The translations under genes were made by a program, and so were the position numbers. The notes under the pieces were generated by a model. That model searched no databases. It was not told the DNA's origin and saw nothing but the letters and a program-made list of their open reading frames with translations. A DNA stretch of 64,000 nucleotides, taken from assembly GCF_002743055.1 (NCBI RefSeq), contig NZ_PDYM01000006.1, positions 62,001 through 126,000 of the forward strand. Direction: 5' to 3'. This DNA comes from Sporosarcina sp. P13 (GTDB lineage Bacteria > Bacillota > Bacilli > Bacillales_A > Planococcaceae). Below are positions 34,492 to 43,400 of this stretch, in pieces (the first letter of the stretch is position 1; each line of letters starts with the position of its first letter).

Positions 34492-35457
34492 TTAGTAAGT
34501 CACTTGATGATTCGGTTCCTCGCCTTTTGCGAAGGCCAGTAGCGCTTTTTGGTTGAGGCTCATCATCGCTAGCCTCGTTTTGACGGTGGCGCTTCCGATA
34601 TGTGGAAGTACCGTAAGATTTGGTAGTGTCAGTAACGGATGATCGAGTGGCACGGGTTCGGTTTCGAAAACGTCCAAGCCTGCTGCATGGATTTTCTTCG
34701 TGCGCAACGCGTCAAACAGCGCATCTTCATCGACGATACCGCCACGCGCGACGTTAATCAGGATTGCAGTCTCTTTCATTCGCTCCAGCTCATCTCTGCC
34801 AATCAAGCCTTTTGTTTCAGCACTGTACGGTACCAAAAGTAAAACAAAATCAGATGCGGCAAGCAAATCCCCCAGTTCTGCATACGTACAACCATACATA
34901 TCCTCCACTTCGGGCTTCCTGCTACGATTATGATAGAGGACGTCCATGCCAAATCCTTTCGCACGACGCATAACCGCTTCGCCAATACGTCCCATTCCGA
35001 CAATGCCTAATGTCGCCCCGTAAATATCCACTCCTGTAAAACCAAGCGGCTCCCAAGACGTCCATCGACCTTCACGCAATCCATTTTCTGCACCGATCAG
35101 ATCACGCGCGGTTGCCATCAATAAAGCGAATGCCAAATCTGCCGTTGTTTCTGTTAGTACATTTGGTGTATTTGTCACAGTGATTCCACGCGTTCGTGCC
35201 GCTTCTACGTCAATATTATTATAACCAACCGCCATATTGACGATGATTTTCAATTTCGAAGCCGCTGTTAACACTTCTTCGTCTATTTGATCTGAAATGA
35301 CTGTCCACAATGCGGTCGCAGTTGCACACTTTTCTAGCAATACGTCGCGCGGAACAGCAACACTCGTTGATTGCCACATATCCACTTCATACAGTTCACG
35401 AAGCGGTGCTACTATTTCTTCCGGCATCTCCCGGCAAATATATAACGTAGGTTTCAC
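34492..35457 (-). CDS. D-2-hydroxyacid dehydrogenase (glyoxylate/hydroxypyruvate reductase type)
   Basis: A 321-residue NAD(P)-dependent dehydrogenase. The Rossmann motif GIVGMGRIGEAVMRRAKGFG is followed by the catalytic Arg in NVARGGIVDEDAL, the Glu in FETEPVPLDHPL and the His in LPHIGSATVKTR. It is closest in appearance to D-glycerate dehydrogenase/GyaR-like enzymes. The start is GTG 35457, behind AAAGGGGCGAG. It is the last gene of the molybdenum cofactor operon, 13 bp behind moaA, with no evident link to that pathway; readthrough or a housekeeping passenger is likely. A glycerate kinase gene lies at 60.9 kb but far away. Confidence 0.88.
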   Translation of the reverse strand: MKPTLYICREMPEEIVAPLRELYEVDMWQSTSVAVPRDVLLEKCATATALWTVISDQIDEEVLTAASKLKIIVNMAVGYNNIDVEAARTRGITVTNTPNVLTETTADLAFALLMATARDLIGAENGLREGRWTSWEPLGFTGVDIYGATLGIVGMGRIGEAVMRRAKGFGMDVLYHNRSRKPEVEDMYGCTYAELGDLLAASDFVLLLVPYSAETKGLIGRDELERMKETAILINVARGGIVDEDALFDALRTKKIHAAGLDVFETEPVPLDHPLLTLPNLTVLPHIGSATVKTRLAMMSLNQKALLAFAKGEEPNHQVTY

Positions 35458-35470
35458 TCTGCTCGCCCCT

Positions 35471-36481
35471 TTAGCCACCAATATAGTTCATATCAATTTT
35501 CTTACGGTTCTTCACAGTCTGCTCCGTTCGTTCATCGGAATAACGATCTTTACGCCCTCTCCAAACAGCTGCGATTTCTTCAAACAACTCTTCATCCGTC
35601 TTACCTGATCGAATTAATTCACGAATATCGAAGCCTTCCGAAGCGAATAAACAAGTATATAACTTACCTTCAGAAGATAATCGAGAACGCGTACAAGTAG
35701 AACAAAACGATTCTGAAACGGATGTGATAAACCCTACTTCAGCGTCACTATCCTTGTAGCGATAACGTTTTGCGACTTCCCCATAATAGTCCTCTTCTGC
35801 CGGCTCCATAGCATACACTTCTGACAACATCGTATAAATTTCTTTCTTCGTAACTACTTTCTTAAAACTCCAGCCGTTATCATTGCCGACATCCATGAAC
35901 TCGATATAGCGCAATGTAATGCCTAAATCCTTGAAATACGTCGCCATCGGAAGAATTTCACTCTCATTGACACCTTTTTGTACAACCATATTCACTTTTA
36001 TCGTGAAGCCTATGTCTTGCGCTTTTTTGATGTTTTTTAGAACGAGATCAGGTGAAATGCCACGTCCATTGATTTGACCAAACAGTTCTGCATCGAGTGC
36101 ATCTAAACTAATGTTCAGACGCCGCAACCCTGCTTCGTAAAGCGGTTGCGCATATTGACCAAGCAGTACTGCGTTCGTCGTCAATCCGATGTCTTCAATT
36201 CCTTCGATGCCGTGTAATTTCCGGATCAATTCAGGTAGATCCCGTCGCATCAACGGTTCTCCACCCGTCAACCGAAGTTTTTTGACACCTAGCTTGGCAA
36301 ATATCCGCGCCAGACGTTCAAGCTCTTCGAATGACAGCAACTCATTTTTCGCCAAAAACATAAAGTCATCACCAAAAATCTCTTTCGGCATGCAGTAGGT
36401 ACAGCGAAAATTACAACGATCCGTCACAGAAATCCGCAAATCCCGAATCGGTCGTCCCAGTTGATCAACGATGGCATCCAT
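35471..36481 (-). CDS. moaA: GTP 3',8-cyclase MoaA
   Basis: A 336-residue radical SAM enzyme that, with MoaC, turns GTP into cyclic pyranopterin monophosphate, the first step of molybdenum cofactor synthesis. The SAM cluster Cys are C23, C27 and C30 (CNFRCTYC). The C-terminal GTP-binding [4Fe-4S] cluster Cys are in [19 protein letters not shown], and the essential C-terminal Gly-Gly is present (NYIGG). AGAGAGGGG lies eight to nine bases before ATG 36481, which is 4 bp behind the mobA stop. Confidence 0.97.
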   Translation of the reverse strand: MDAIVDQLGRPIRDLRISVTDRCNFRCTYCMPKEIFGDDFMFLAKNELLSFEELERLARIFAKLGVKKLRLTGGEPLMRRDLPELIRKLHGIEGIEDIGLTTNAVLLGQYAQPLYEAGLRRLNISLDALDAELFGQINGRGISPDLVLKNIKKAQDIGFTIKVNMVVQKGVNESEILPMATYFKDLGITLRYIEFMDVGNDNGWSFKKVVTKKEIYTMLSEVYAMEPAEEDYYGEVAKRYRYKDSDAEVGFITSVSESFCSTCTRSRLSSEGKLYTCLFASEGFDIRELIRSGKTDEELFEEIAAVWRGRKDRYSDERTEQTVKNRKKIDMNYIGG

Positions 36482-36485
36482 TCCT

Positions 36486-37058
36486 TCATCCCCTCTCTAG
36501 TTCACATGGTGTATTGACATTTTTAAACGCAAGTGCAGGTTGATCGGTCAATAAATTACCTTCTATCCACTCCGCATCATGTAACGCTTGAACATGCATC
36601 ACGCGGCGATTACTATCTAGCAGCGCTTGACGAATCGTCGGCTTCACAGTCGCTTGCCATATCGACACTAGCGGATGAAGCTTACCTTCGACAGTTACAC
36701 CCGTCACATCTGCTTGATGTCTAGCCAATAAATTCGCCATGACATCACGTGTAATGAACGGCATATCACATGGCAACACGAGATAACGCTCTGCATCTAC
36801 TAGTTCCATGGCCGATAAAATACCCGCTAACGGACCCATTCCAGCAAACATGTCACTATCCGTCGTTACGCGAAGATCACTCGGAAACTGATCAACAAAT
36901 TCAGGACGAGTAACTACTACAATGTCCTCGCAAAACGGTCGCAATGCTTCTACTGAATAGCGATAAAACGGCCGACCTTCATACTCCGCAAACGCTTTTG
37001 GTTCACCGAATCGTCGCGACTGTCCACCCGCAAGTAGAATGCCAACCGTCTGCTTCAT
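36486..37058 (-). CDS. mobA: Molybdenum cofactor guanylyltransferase MobA
   Basis: A 190-residue nucleotidyltransferase that attaches GMP to molybdopterin to give the bis-MGD form used by NarG. The signature [17 protein letters not shown] is at the N-terminus, VLPCDMPF holds the metal-binding Asp, and a HPLVSIW segment follows. The start is ATG 37058, which overlaps the moaD stop as ATGA, indicating translational coupling. Length is normal for the family. Confidence 0.95.
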   Translation of the reverse strand: MKQTVGILLAGGQSRRFGEPKAFAEYEGRPFYRYSVEALRPFCEDIVVVTRPEFVDQFPSDLRVTTDSDMFAGMGPLAGILSAMELVDAERYLVLPCDMPFITRDVMANLLARHQADVTGVTVEGKLHPLVSIWQATVKPTIRQALLDSNRRVMHVQALHDAEWIEGNLLTDQPALAFKNVNTPCELERG

Positions 37059-37288
37059 CCGCCGCTCACAGGCGGAATGAACGCACATACGTCACCCGAT
37101 TGAATGACGTCTTCTTTACGTGCATATTCTTCATTGACCGCCACGTGAATCGTCTCTTTACCAAAACCAGGATACGTCTCTTCGGCCCAGTCGAGCAATT
37201 CTTCTACCGTTAACGAAGCCCGATCCAAAGATTCCTCTCCTTTACCTGTTAACTCCCGCAACCTCGCAAAGTAATGAACTGTAATCAT
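37055..37288 (-). CDS. moaD: Molybdopterin synthase small subunit MoaD
   Basis: A 77-residue ubiquitin-fold sulfur carrier. It begins MITVHYFARLRELTGKGEES and ends in the required Gly-Gly (FIPPVSGG), which MoeB adenylates and a sulfurtransferase turns into a thiocarboxylate. The start ATG 37288 overlaps the moaE stop as ATGA, and GGAAGCGGG is upstream. Confidence 0.95.
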   Translation of the reverse strand: MITVHYFARLRELTGKGEESLDRASLTVEELLDWAEETYPGFGKETIHVAVNEEYARKEDVIQSGDVCAFIPPVSGG

Positions 37289-37731
37289 TTTGACCCGCTT
37301 CCTTTCTTCGGATATTTCTTTTGTGCACCGATCCATTCTTCGCCATCTTCCCAAATTTCTTTTTTCCAAATGGGCACGACTTCCTTAATACGCTCAATCG
37401 CATATTCATTCGCTTCATACGCTTCTTTCCGGTGAGGAGAAGAAACCGCGATCACAACTGCAATATCTGATATCTTCAATTCGCCAATTCGGTGCGCCAT
37501 TGCTACTTGGACGCCTGGCCATTTTGCTTCCATCTCCGCACCAATTTCGGCCAATTTCTTCTCCGCCATCGGAATATACGCTTCATACGCAAGATACAAT
37601 GTGCGCACACCATGTGTCCATTCACGTACATGCCCTGTAAAGACCGTCACCGCACCCGCTGCCGGATGCAATACGAGATCACTATATGTTTGCGGATCAA
37701 TGGGTGTATCCACTATTTCAAATCGTTTCAT
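37285..37731 (-). CDS. moaE: Molybdopterin synthase catalytic subunit MoaE
   Basis: A 148-residue protein of normal length that moves sulfur from MoaD to cyclic pyranopterin monophosphate to form the dithiolene. Family landmarks are GAVTVFTGHVREWTHG, LAYEAYIPMAEKKL, MAHRIGELKISD and the lysine-rich catalytic PIWKKEIWEDGEEWIG. The start ATG 37731 overlaps the mobB stop as ATGA, with GGAGG seven bases upstream. Confidence 0.95.
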   Translation of the reverse strand: MKRFEIVDTPIDPQTYSDLVLHPAAGAVTVFTGHVREWTHGVRTLYLAYEAYIPMAEKKLAEIGAEMEAKWPGVQVAMAHRIGELKISDIAVVIAVSSPHRKEAYEANEYAIERIKEVVPIWKKEIWEDGEEWIGAQKKYPKKGSGSK

Positions 37732-38198
37732 TGCGCTTCCTCCATCCACTGCTGCAACCAATTGTCGAGTAACGTTCCATCCGAAAAAAGTGCATGTGTA
37801 TCCGCTATTTTGATGACTCCTTGTAGCGACTCAAGTGTTGCCCGATCCTCTTCATTACGAAGAAGCACCACTTTTTCACCAACTTCTTGTTTATATCCTT
37901 CTATCAATAACACATCTGGACCACTTGAAGCAGCCAGTGCCTTTAGTTCTTGAAATGAAGGTTCTTTTTGTTGTATTAATTGTAGCATACCGCCCCCTGC
38001 CACTACGGTTGAGACGGCTCCAGCTACCAGAAATTGCACAGTATCAGTTTGTGCTGGGGGTAGATCCGGTGCACCGCCATGCCCATGATGTTTTAGCACA
38101 GCGACTTCCAGCCCTAAACGTTGCAACACCGTAATCCAATGCGCAATCAATGTCGTTTTACCGCTGTTTTTATAGCCGACGACATGTAGCGTTTTCAT
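37728..38198 (-). CDS. mobB: Molybdopterin-guanine dinucleotide adapter protein MobB
   Basis: A 156-residue P-loop GTPase. The start is followed by LHVVGYKNSGKTTLIAHWI (Walker A GYKNSGKTT), then VAVLKHHGHGG and LLIEGYKQE, as in MobB. It is thought to assist MobA and MoeA in GMP attachment and cofactor delivery. The start is ATG 38198, overlapping the moeA stop as ATGA. Confidence 0.93.
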   Translation of the reverse strand: MKTLHVVGYKNSGKTTLIAHWITVLQRLGLEVAVLKHHGHGGAPDLPPAQTDTVQFLVAGAVSTVVAGGGMLQLIQQKEPSFQELKALAASSGPDVLLIEGYKQEVGEKVVLLRNEEDRATLESLQGVIKIADTHALFSDGTLLDNWLQQWMEEAQ

Positions 38199-39451
38199 AG
38201 TTCCCAACGCTCCACACCTTGCTCCGAACCTAACAACAAGACGTCTACTAACATTCCCGTTTCAAAGCCCCTCGTTCCGCTCGGTAAGACAATAATACAA
38301 TTTCCCCGTGCAATCGAAGACACTGCGCTCGATTTATTGAAACCAGCAGGCGTTGCGACAATTCCTTGCGGCGTCATTTCCCAGCTCGCACGAATAAAAC
38401 GAGTGAACGGATTCGCTTTCTTGAAATCTTCTCCAAGTGTCGCTTGAATCCTCGGCATATAAGGCGTTGTGCAGCCCATCATCGCTAAGATTGCCGGTCG
38501 CGCAAACAGTTCGAATCCAGTGAAACACGCAGAAGGATTACCCGATAAACCGAATAATAATTTATCACCTAGCACTGCAACCGTCGTTACACTCCCCGGA
38601 CGCATCGCTACTTTATTGAACAATACTTTCGCGCCTAAACGTTCGTAAATTGCTGGTAAATAATCAAAATCACCTACAGATACACCGCCCGTTGTAATAA
38701 GTACATCCGTTTCTCGAAGCGCACGTTCCACAATTTCCGTACAACTATCTAAATCATCTTCCATCATGCCATACGACTTTGATTCAATCCCCATCCGCGT
38801 CAATTGCGCATGAATCATCGGTCCGTTTGAATTACGAATCTTACCCGGTACCAATTCATCCGCCACATCAAGCAATTCCGTACCCGTAGACAACACACCA
38901 GCAATTGGCTTCTTCGCCACACACACTTGCGAATAACCAAACGTTGCAAGCAAGGCAATCGTCCCCGGATGAATGAGCGTACCTGCCTCAATCAATTGCT
39001 CGCCCCGTTTCGCGTCTTCCCCTTGCCGTGAAATATTTTCTCCTGGCTCAAACGGTTTCCGCAATGTAAATCCTGTATCATTCTCTACCGTTTGCTCAAG
39101 CATCACGACCGCATCCGCTTGTTCCGGAATAAGTGCACCTGTCATAATTCGGAACGACTCTCCTTGTTCAATCGGTCGATGCGCCACATGCCCCGCCCCA
39201 ATTTCACCTACTACGTCAAACGCCTTACGCTCGTCCCCTGATGCGCCTGCAGAATCTATCGCACGGATCGCAAAACCATCATACGGCGAACGATCAAACG
39301 GTGGCACATCATGTTTTGCCACAATCGGCTCCGCCAACACACGGCCATATGTATCTTCTAATGAAAGGATTTCCGTCCCTATCGTCTGCACATGTGACAT
39401 CACACGCTCTACCGCGTCCGCCACTTGAATAGGTTTACGAATTTCTACCAC
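38195..39451 (-). CDS. moeA: Molybdopterin molybdenumtransferase MoeA
   Basis: A 418-residue enzyme that inserts molybdate into adenylated molybdopterin. Motifs seen are PPFDRSPYDGFAIRA, RIMTGALIPEQADAVVMLE, the MoaB/MogA-like domain STGTELL and LITTGGVSVGDFDYL, and GLSGNPSACF. It is the first gene of the tightly coupled operon moeA-mobB-moaE-moaD-mobA-moaA. The start is GTG 39451 behind GGAG at six bases. It is divergent from moaC across about 60 bp. Confidence 0.96.
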   Translation of the reverse strand: MVEIRKPIQVADAVERVMSHVQTIGTEILSLEDTYGRVLAEPIVAKHDVPPFDRSPYDGFAIRAIDSAGASGDERKAFDVVGEIGAGHVAHRPIEQGESFRIMTGALIPEQADAVVMLEQTVENDTGFTLRKPFEPGENISRQGEDAKRGEQLIEAGTLIHPGTIALLATFGYSQVCVAKKPIAGVLSTGTELLDVADELVPGKIRNSNGPMIHAQLTRMGIESKSYGMMEDDLDSCTEIVERALRETDVLITTGGVSVGDFDYLPAIYERLGAKVLFNKVAMRPGSVTTVAVLGDKLLFGLSGNPSACFTGFELFARPAILAMMGCTTPYMPRIQATLGEDFKKANPFTRFIRASWEMTPQGIVATPAGFNKSSAVSSIARGNCIIVLPSGTRGFETGMLVDVLLLGSEQGVERWEL

Positions 39452-39511
39452 TTACATCTCCTCTTTCTTTTGTTATACTTACGAGTACAATGAATCGAAA
39501 GGATGAACAAT

Positions 39512-40003
39512 ATGTCCGAACTCACTCACTTTAACGAACAAGGTCGCGCCAAAATGGTTGATGTTTCTAGTAAAGAAATCACCCTACGCACCGCAATCGC
39601 TACGTCTACTATTATTGTCAACCAATCCATCCACGAGCAAATCACACATGGTACGAATAAAAAAGGTGATGTCTTCGCAGTCGCCCAAGTCGCTGCCATT
39701 ATGGCTGCTAAAAATACATCCACTATTATTCCGATGTGCCACCCCTTACCGCTAACAGGTGTAGATGTCCGATTTGATTGGAAAATTGACGAAGCAACTT
39801 CACATTACGAAGTACGTATAGAAGCTACAGTCAAAACAAAAGGCGTCACAGGCGTTGAAATGGAAGCCCTCACCGCCGCTTCCGTAGCTGCACTGACAAT
39901 TTACGATATGTGCAAAGCAGCCGGCAAAGAGATGATCATCGGACCCACAATGTTGCAAAATAAAACAGGTGGAAAAAATGGAGACTACACACGCGCAGAC
40001 TAA
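39512..40003 (+). CDS. moaC: Cyclic pyranopterin monophosphate synthase MoaC
   Basis: A 163-residue protein that converts the MoaA product into cyclic pyranopterin monophosphate. Family motifs are [31 protein letters not shown] and [11 protein letters not shown], with catalytic Lys/His/Asp in these stretches. The start is taken as ATG 39512 because AAAGG lies nine bases upstream; an ATG at 39503 overlaps that site. It is transcribed away from the moeA operon. A terminator overlaps its stop codon, and repeat array 3 follows. Confidence 0.95.
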   Translation: MSELTHFNEQGRAKMVDVSSKEITLRTAIATSTIIVNQSIHEQITHGTNKKGDVFAVAQVAAIMAAKNTSTIIPMCHPLPLTGVDVRFDWKIDEATSHYEVRIEATVKTKGVTGVEMEALTAASVAALTIYDMCKAAGKEMIIGPTMLQNKTGGKNGDYTRAD

Positions 40004-40019
40004 TCGTCGCGCGTTTTTT
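39991..40019 (+). terminator. Intrinsic terminator overlapping the moaC stop
   Basis: ACGCGC (39991-39996) pairs with GCGCGT (40009-40014), followed by TTTTTT. The stop TAA (40001-40003) lies in the loop. Confidence 0.7.
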
Positions 40020-40026
40020 GTTGGTG

Positions 40027-40223
40027 CGCTCATAGAATGTGGGTTCGCGATCATAGAACTCACTCAAGCGATCATAGAACACGGCTCCACGCTCATAGAA
40101 CTCACTCAAACGATCATAGAACACGGCTTCACGCTCATTGAACTCACTCAAGCGATCATAGAACCCAGCTTCACGCTCATAAAACTCGCCCCACCGCTCA
40201 TAGTCTCCCCAACCGCGCTCATA
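40027..40223 (-). repeat. 21-bp tandem repeat array 3, 10 cores, two alternating core types
   Basis: On the minus strand ten cores at exactly 21-bp steps (40223 down to 40027). This array is inverted relative to the other four. Cores of type TATGAGCG alternate in part with TATGATCG, and the remainders alternate between CTTGAGTGAGTTC-like and TGGAGCCGTGTTC-like sequence, giving a partial 42-bp higher-order period. It lies between the convergent moaC and moaB genes, 10 bp from the moaB stop. Confidence 0.92.
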
Positions 40224-40232
40224 ACTAACAAA

Positions 40233-40754
40233 TTACCCTTCCAAATGCTTCGTCAACTCATGCACAATATGTGGTAACTCAGGTACAATCAACTTATCCA
40301 TCGCAAGCGTCACTGCTTTTGAAGACCCGGGCAATAAAAATACCACTTGCTCGCCAATCGCCCCCGCAGTCGCGCGACTCAATAACGCTTTCGACCCCAC
40401 GTCTTCGGTATAGCTTAAGAAACGAAACAACTCACCAAAACCGTCTAGTGGCTTCGTAAAATGAGGTGCAACCGTCTCAACCGTAATATCACGCGCACCA
40501 ATACCTGTACCACCCGTGAAAATCATCGCTTGGACCGCTGAATCCGACCGCCACGCAGACAACTGTTGCGTAATTCGCGTAGCTTCATCTGGACAGATTT
40601 CATAATGCCTTACATAATGCCCAGCCTCCACCAACTTCTCACAAATGATTTTTCCACTTTTATCATCTGCTTTCGTTCGTGTATCACTAATCGTCAATAC
40701 CGCAACCACCACAGATTTCTTACGCGCTTGCTGCGGTAAATGTGCCTCTTCCAT
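40233..40754 (-). CDS. moaB: Molybdenum cofactor biosynthesis protein MoaB
   Basis: A 173-residue MoaB/MogA-fold protein that by family adenylates molybdopterin ahead of metal insertion by MoeA. Visible motifs are AVLTISDTRTKADDKSGKII, MIFTGGTGIGARDITVE and FLLPGSSKAVTLAM. It follows moeB by 12 bp (GGGGTG, then ATG 40754) and probably ends the minus-strand transcript coming from moeB, or from narG if readthrough occurs. Confidence 0.95.
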   Translation of the reverse strand: MEEAHLPQQARKKSVVVAVLTISDTRTKADDKSGKIICEKLVEAGHYVRHYEICPDEATRITQQLSAWRSDSAVQAMIFTGGTGIGARDITVETVAPHFTKPLDGFGELFRFLSYTEDVGSKALLSRATAGAIGEQVVFLLPGSSKAVTLAMDKLIVPELPHIVHELTKHLEG

Positions 40755-40766
40755 TCGCTACACCCC

Positions 40767-41786
40767 TTAACCAAATAATGAATGATAAATTTTCCTACCC
40801 ACTCGCATATCTTTCAAACCATGTATTAATAACCGTCCATTTCCAAATAAAATACAGCGATAGCCTTCCGCTTGAAACTCAACGAAAAATGGCGTCTCGC
40901 GGTACTCCGTCTGCAATCGCTTGGCTACTTGCACGCCGTCAGCTAAGGACAACTCCCGCCCAGCGTCAGGTATAATTTGCACCGTATCTCTACCACAAAG
41001 CACCGCGTATTGCGTGCCTGAAGACTGATGTAACGCGGGATACGTCGGATGATTGCCACATGTTTCACATTGCGGATTTTGCATTCGACTGATTCCCGCT
41101 TCTATAGATGTATTATTCCACACATCAAAATGCAGTAGTTTTGTACGCATAGCCGACCGATTTCCCGTCAGCCATTTCAATGCTTCCGCACTTTGATGCG
41201 CAGCGGAAATTTGAACAGCTGGTGCAATAACTCCTACCGTATCGCATGTTTCATTAACAGATGGAAGGACAGGTAGTAGACAACGGAAACAAGCTGTCTT
41301 GCCTGGAATAAAAGGAAACACGCTGCCTGAACTGCCGACAACTGCCCCATAAATCCATGGAATATCAAGCGACCAAGCGACATCATTGATCAACAAACGC
41401 GTCTCAAAATTATCCGTCGCATCAATCAATACATTCGCATCCACAGCAATCTCCGCAAGCAACGGACCATCCACATGATCCAACACCGTTCGAATGTTCA
41501 CATCTTCTCGAATCTCGCGCAATCTGCGCTCAGCTGCCACTACTTTCGGCAGATTATTTCGCGCATCCGCTTGCGTAAATAATTGTTGTCTCTGTAAATT
41601 TGATGCTTCTACATAATCACGATCCGCTAGCGTCACCTTGCCAATCCCCGCGCGAACAAGTGTCTCCGAAATAGACGAACCAAGCGCCCCGCAACCGATA
41701 ATAACGGCATGGGACTCCGCCAAAAATTGTTGCCCTGAATTCCCTATCGGCTGAAATAATGTCTGTCTTGAATAACGATTTTCCAC
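40767..41786 (-). CDS. moeB: MoaD-adenylating enzyme MoeB (ThiF/HesA family)
   Basis: A 339-residue E1-like enzyme that adenylates the C-terminal Gly of MoaD (and possibly ThiS). It shows the ATP-binding IIGCGALGSSISETLVRAG, LADRDYVEASNLQRQ, DATDNFETR, the zinc-binding pairs CFRC and CETC, and the ETCDTVGVI segment. An extra C-terminal region of about 70 residues (YAVLCGRDTVQIIP onward) follows the core, as is usual in Bacillales homologues. The start is GTG 41786 with GGGTGCGGATG upstream. It begins 41 bp behind the narK stop, across a stable hairpin. Confidence 0.93.
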   Translation of the reverse strand: MENRYSRQTLFQPIGNSGQQFLAESHAVIIGCGALGSSISETLVRAGIGKVTLADRDYVEASNLQRQQLFTQADARNNLPKVVAAERRLREIREDVNIRTVLDHVDGPLLAEIAVDANVLIDATDNFETRLLINDVAWSLDIPWIYGAVVGSSGSVFPFIPGKTACFRCLLPVLPSVNETCDTVGVIAPAVQISAAHQSAEALKWLTGNRSAMRTKLLHFDVWNNTSIEAGISRMQNPQCETCGNHPTYPALHQSSGTQYAVLCGRDTVQIIPDAGRELSLADGVQVAKRLQTEYRETPFFVEFQAEGYRCILFGNGRLLIHGLKDMRVGRKIYHSLFG

Positions 41787-41818
41787 TTCATCCGCACCCT
41801 TTCATCTAAAACAAGCGA

Positions 41819-41845
41819 GGCAATCAGTTATAGTAACTGATTGCC
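41819..41845 (-). terminator. Perfect 12-bp hairpin overlapping the narK stop codon
   Basis: On the minus strand GGCAATCAGTTA, CTA and TAACTGATTGCC form a perfect stem that starts within the last codons of narK (the TAA stop is inside it). A T-rich stretch (GCTTGTTTTAG) follows after a few bases but no clean U-run. It may be a weak terminator or an mRNA processing/stability element between narK and moeB. Confidence 0.5.
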
Positions 41846-43342
41846 TTCTGCTGTTTCGGGACTAATATCGCTAAATGATCCAACATATTGAACGATGTCT
41901 CCCGTCCCATCTTTCACAGCACTAATCGTTAAAAACTCCAAATACTCTTCACCGTTTTTCTTCTTATTCCAAATCTCACCTTGCCATACACCATGTTCTT
42001 CAATCTGACACCACATAGTATCGTAATACGCGCGATCATGACGCCCCGAGCTTAATACATTCGGACTTTTACCTAGCACTTCCTCTTCACTATAGCCCGT
42101 CAACTGCGTAAACGCTGGATTGACTAACACAATAGCTCCTGATTTATTGGTTACTAAAATCCCTTGTCTGGTCGAATCGAACACTTCTTTTGATAGACTG
42201 ACACGATCCATATAATACAACCAAACGACCAATACGAGACTCGCTAGTGAAACTTGAGAGAATGCCATAAAGCCGATTGAATAAGAACCTGTCATCGAGA
42301 AGATCGTTGCCAGCAATAAAGGAGGGAAAAATCCGCCTAAGCCGCCCATCATCGAAACAATCCCGTTGACCGTACCCGCTTGTTTACTAAAGTACATTGG
42401 CACCAATTTAAAGATAACGCCGTTTCCAATTCCCGCAGCTGCCGCAATCATTATACTTCCCACTGTATAGAGCGCAATATCAGGCGAAAATGCTAGAACG
42501 ATAGACGCTACAGTTAACCCAGCAAAACAGCCCATCAACAAGAATAATGGTTGAAATTTATCCCCTAACCAACCACCGATTGGACGCAAGAATGTCGCCA
42601 CTACGATGAATCCTGCCGTCCGAAGACCTGCGTCAACTTTATCTAATTCAAAGTAATTAACGAGGAAACTCGGTAAGAACACGGTAAACGCCACAAATGA
42701 TCCGAACGTAATGAAATAGAATAGCGAGAAGAACCACAATTTCTCATTTTTATAGACACCTTTAATTTGCTCAACAATCGGTGCCTTTACTTTTACTTCC
42801 TTGCGATCACCCAAGAAGAAATTCAATGCGATAAACACAAGTAGTAAAACCAAATACATTTTAACCGTCAGAGTCCAGCCGAATTTCATTGCTAGTATAG
42901 GGGCTGAAAACGTCGTAATCGCGGTCCCTATATTCCCCATACCGTAAATACCATTGACTAAACCGTGCTTTTCCTTAGGATAATACTTCGGTAGCGATGT
43001 TACGCCGACAGAGAAAACTGCGCCCCCTACACCTAGCAACGTACCACCGATTAATAATCCTGTCACGGTTGACGTTTCACTTATGTAGTAGACAGGAAAT
43101 AGCAACACGATATAACTAATGAAAAACATGACGCGCGCGCCATACACATTGGCGTAATAACCAAGCGGTATACGCAAAACGGAACCGAGTACTACGGGAA
43201 TTGCTGTAATGATGGCCACGCGTTCAGGCGCTATACTAATATCTTCGCTAATAAATGGTAGCAAAGATGAAATGAGCACCCATACCATGAAACCGACGAC
43301 TAAATTTGCCGTCTGTAACGGCAATTGGATCTTTTGTGTCAT
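41828..43342 (-). CDS. narK: NarK-type nitrate/nitrite transporter fused to a C-terminal PAS domain
   Basis: A 504-residue fusion. Residues about 1-378 are a 12-segment MFS transporter of the nitrate/nitrite porter family, with the nitrate-signature glycine-rich stretches GVGGAVFSVGVTSLPKYYP and GLGGFFPPLLLATIF. Residues about 385-494 are a PAS S-box domain (VNPAFTQLTGYSEEEVLGKS; WQGEIWNKKKNGEEYLEFLT; YVGSFSDIS). Only ten residues follow, so no output domain is attached. Staphylococcal NarT/NarK proteins are about 390 residues without PAS. The sensor may tune transport to redox, oxygen or ligand. It lies 58 bp behind the hemerythrin gene in the nar-nre cluster. Confidence 0.92.
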   Translation of the reverse strand: MTQKIQLPLQTANLVVGFMVWVLISSLLPFISEDISIAPERVAIITAIPVVLGSVLRIPLGYYANVYGARVMFFISYIVLLFPVYYISETSTVTGLLIGGTLLGVGGAVFSVGVTSLPKYYPKEKHGLVNGIYGMGNIGTAITTFSAPILAMKFGWTLTVKMYLVLLLVFIALNFFLGDRKEVKVKAPIVEQIKGVYKNEKLWFFSLFYFITFGSFVAFTVFLPSFLVNYFELDKVDAGLRTAGFIVVATFLRPIGGWLGDKFQPLFLLMGCFAGLTVASIVLAFSPDIALYTVGSIMIAAAAGIGNGVIFKLVPMYFSKQAGTVNGIVSMMGGLGGFFPPLLLATIFSMTGSYSIGFMAFSQVSLASLVLVVWLYYMDRVSLSKEVFDSTRQGILVTNKSGAIVLVNPAFTQLTGYSEEEVLGKSPNVLSSGRHDRAYYDTMWCQIEEHGVWQGEIWNKKKNGEEYLEFLTISAVKDGTGDIVQYVGSFSDISPETAEGNQLL

Positions 43343-43400
43343 AGCAATCCATCCAATCTAAAGTTAGTTACGAAACTACCTAAATGACTCCCCGCTTTAC

